NCBI GenBank assembly: GCA_040905885.1
Contig: JBBDQR010000075.1
Coordinates: 1-6,603 of the forward strand
Direction: 5' to 3'
Source of the DNA: JACVRU01 sp040905885
Lineage (GTDB): Bacteria > Actinomycetota > Thermoleophilia > Gaiellales > Gaiellaceae
DNA length: 6,603 nucleotides
Positions 5,735-6,603 of this stretch are shown here, piece by piece (within the stretch, counting starts at the first letter, position 1; each line of letters begins with the position of its first letter). The notes below the pieces were generated by a model. It searched no databases and was not told the DNA's origin. It was given only the letters and a program-made list of their open reading frames with translations. The translations under genes were made by a program, and so were the position numbers.

Positions 5735-5944
5735 ATGCGACGTTTCCTCATCACGACAGCCTGCGCTGTCGTCGCGCTGGCCGGGAGCGGGACGGCGCAG
5801 GCGCGGCATGTCCTCCTCTGCCTGCCACCCGACGTAGCGGAACGTCTGCTGGCGACACCCGCCTGGGCGCCGCTCGCACCCGCCGACGCCCATGCGTGCT
5901 CGCAGGACGAGACGCCCGTCCGCCTCGTCGCGGACGACCGCTAG
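5735..5944 (+). CDS. Small predicted secreted protein, 69 aa, family unknown
   Basis: I do not recognise this protein. Residues 1-23 form a typical signal peptide (MRRF, then a hydrophobic core to about residue 17, then GTAQA with probable cleavage after A23). The mature part of about 46 residues has two cysteines (C29, C55) that could form one disulfide, a PPDVAERLL helix, a Pro/Ala-rich middle and an acidic end. The ATG at 5735 is chosen because the signal peptide starts there; GTG codons at 5696 and 5702 would add a Pro-rich stretch. A leaderless-type promoter precedes it. Third positions are mostly G or C but less strictly so than in neighbours. The gene is wedged between nfeD and rplQ on the opposite strand, and ends 8 bp from the rplQ stop. 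Confidence 0.6.
   Translation: MRRFLITTACAVVALAGSGTAQARHVLLCLPPDVAERLLATPAWAPLAPADAHACSQDETPVRLVADDR
5753..5772. repeat. 8-bp inverted repeat with 4-base loop inside the signal-peptide codons
   Basis: ACGACAGC, loop CTGC, GCTGTCGT form a perfect stem beginning 18 bases after the ATG of the small secreted-protein gene. There is no T-run after it, so it is not an intrinsic terminator. If the mRNA is leaderless the stem would sit close to its 5' end. It may be chance in such GC-rich DNA. Confidence 0.5.
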
Positions 5945-5952
5945 AACGGGCC

Positions 5953-6366
5953 CTACTCGGGCTCGGCGGCCGGAGCGGCGGCCGCGGCGACCGGCGCCGC
6001 CCCGAGAGGCACGTAGTCGACGAGCTCCAGGTACGCCATCTCGGCCGCGTCGCCGAGGCGGGGGCCGATCTTGACGATGCGCGAGTAGCCGCCCGGCCGA
6101 TCGGCGAAGCGGGGCGCGACGTCCTCGAAGAGCTTCTCGACCACGTCGCGGCTGCGCAGCTCCGAGATCGCCTGCCGGCGCGCGTGCAGGTCACCCCGCT
6201 TGCCGAGCGAGATCATCTGCTCGACGAACGGCTTCACCGCCTTCGCCTTCGTCACGGTCGTCTTGACGCGTCCGTGCTCGATCAGCGAGCCGGCGAGGTT
6301 CGCGTAGAGCGCCTTCCGGTGGGCGGCGTCGCGGCCGAGCTTCTTGCCGGTGCGGTGGTGGCGCAC
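5953..6366 (-). CDS. rplQ: 50S ribosomal protein L17
   Basis: L17 is a structural protein of the large ribosomal subunit. The 137-aa product shows the family signature from the first residues (MRHHRTGKKLGRDAAHRKAL), then LIEHGRVKTTVTKAK (28-42) and GKRGDLHARR (55-64), and ends its core with RLGDAAEMAYLELV. After the core comes an Ala/Pro-rich acidic tail (about residues 121-137) without family conservation. The start is GTG at 6366, 7 bp after the rpoA stop, with GGAG at 6370-6373 only 3 bases before it and overlapping the rpoA stop region. The two genes form the conserved end of the alpha operon. The stop is 8 bp from that of the convergent small secreted-protein gene, and no terminator hairpin is visible. 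Confidence 0.97.
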   Translation of the reverse strand: MRHHRTGKKLGRDAAHRKALYANLAGSLIEHGRVKTTVTKAKAVKPFVEQMISLGKRGDLHARRQAISELRSRDVVEKLFEDVAPRFADRPGGYSRIVKIGPRLGDAAEMAYLELVDYVPLGAAPVAAAAAPAAEPE

Positions 6367-6373
6367 GAGCTCC

Positions 6374-6603
6374 TTACTCCTCGCCGCCGCCGCCGCGCAG
6401 CGTCAGCCCGTGCGCGGCGAGCGCGTCCATCACTTCCTCGATCGACTTCTTGCCGAAGTTCGGGATCGCTCCGAGCTCGTTCTCCGACTTGGAGACGAGG
6501 TCGCCGATCGTCTCGATGCCGACGCGCTTGAGGCAGTTGTACGAGCGCACGCCGAGCTCGAGCTCCTCGATCGGGAAGTTCTCCATCCCGTGCCCGGCGG
6601 GAG
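6374..6603 (-). CDS. rpoA: RNA polymerase alpha subunit, C-terminal domain (partial, 5' end outside window)
   Basis: Only the last 75 residues are visible; the frame is open to the right edge, so the ATG at 6586 is internal and not the start. The segment is the alpha C-terminal domain, which binds UP-element DNA and activators. VRSYNCLK contains the equivalents of E. coli R265, N268 and C269, and NFGKKSIEEV contains the equivalents of G296, K298 and S299, so the DNA-contacting surface is intact. It ends in a short GGGGEE tail after GLTLR. rplQ follows 7 bp downstream in the same operon. Confidence 0.97.
   Translation of the reverse strand, partial: PAGHGMENFPIEELELGVRSYNCLKRVGIETIGDLVSKSENELGAIPNFGKKSIEEVMDALAAHGLTLRGGGGEE

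Noticed and set aside
5945..5955. GGGCCC palindrome between the secreted-protein gene and rplQ as a terminator
   Set aside because: It is only 6 bp, has no loop and no T-run, and overlaps the rplQ stop; not a credible intrinsic terminator.

Overview
The window is a compact, very GC-rich stretch (about 70% by eye) of a bacterial chromosome carrying mostly housekeeping genes. The order rpoA-rplQ-...-truA, the L17 and alpha-CTD sequences, a DUF3467 protein, the GTG/TTG starts and TANNNT -10 boxes placed six bases from start codons together suggest a member of the Actinobacteria, perhaps a deep-branching class such as Thermoleophilia. The phylum is an inference from gene content; the class is only a guess.

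Layout from right to left, since most genes lie on the minus strand. The 3' end of rpoA enters at the right edge and is followed 7 bp later by rplQ, the end of the ribosomal protein/RNA polymerase alpha operon. A small plus-strand gene for a predicted secreted 69-residue protein (5735-5944) then interrupts the run. Next come a short NfeD-type membrane protein and truA (tRNA pseudouridine synthase), joined by a 4-bp ATGA overlap. A plus-strand DUF3467 gene (4337-4639) overlaps the end of truA. A HAD-family phosphatase and ligA (NAD-dependent DNA ligase) follow, overlapping by 14 bp and probably translationally coupled. At the left are a plus-strand D-Ala-D-Ala carboxypeptidase (PBP4/DacB type, 470-1678), whose end overlaps the end of ligA by 17 bp, and a small unidentified minus-strand gene (63-428).

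The genes alternate strand in tightly packed pairs. Every convergent pair either overlaps (dacB/ligA 17 bp; DUF3467/truA 49 bp) or abuts (small secreted protein/rplQ 8 bp), so there is no room for intrinsic terminators. Two of the divergent gaps carry mirror-image -10 elements. In the 40-bp gap between the HAD and DUF3467 genes, both sides have TAGCAT exactly 6 bases from a GTG that is the only possible start, which strongly suggests divergent leaderless transcripts. No gene-free stretch exceeds about 62 bp. I saw no RNA gene, insertion sequence, CRISPR array, phage gene or defence system. The points worth a second look are the promoter architecture, the gene overlaps and the small secreted protein, not a new multi-gene system.
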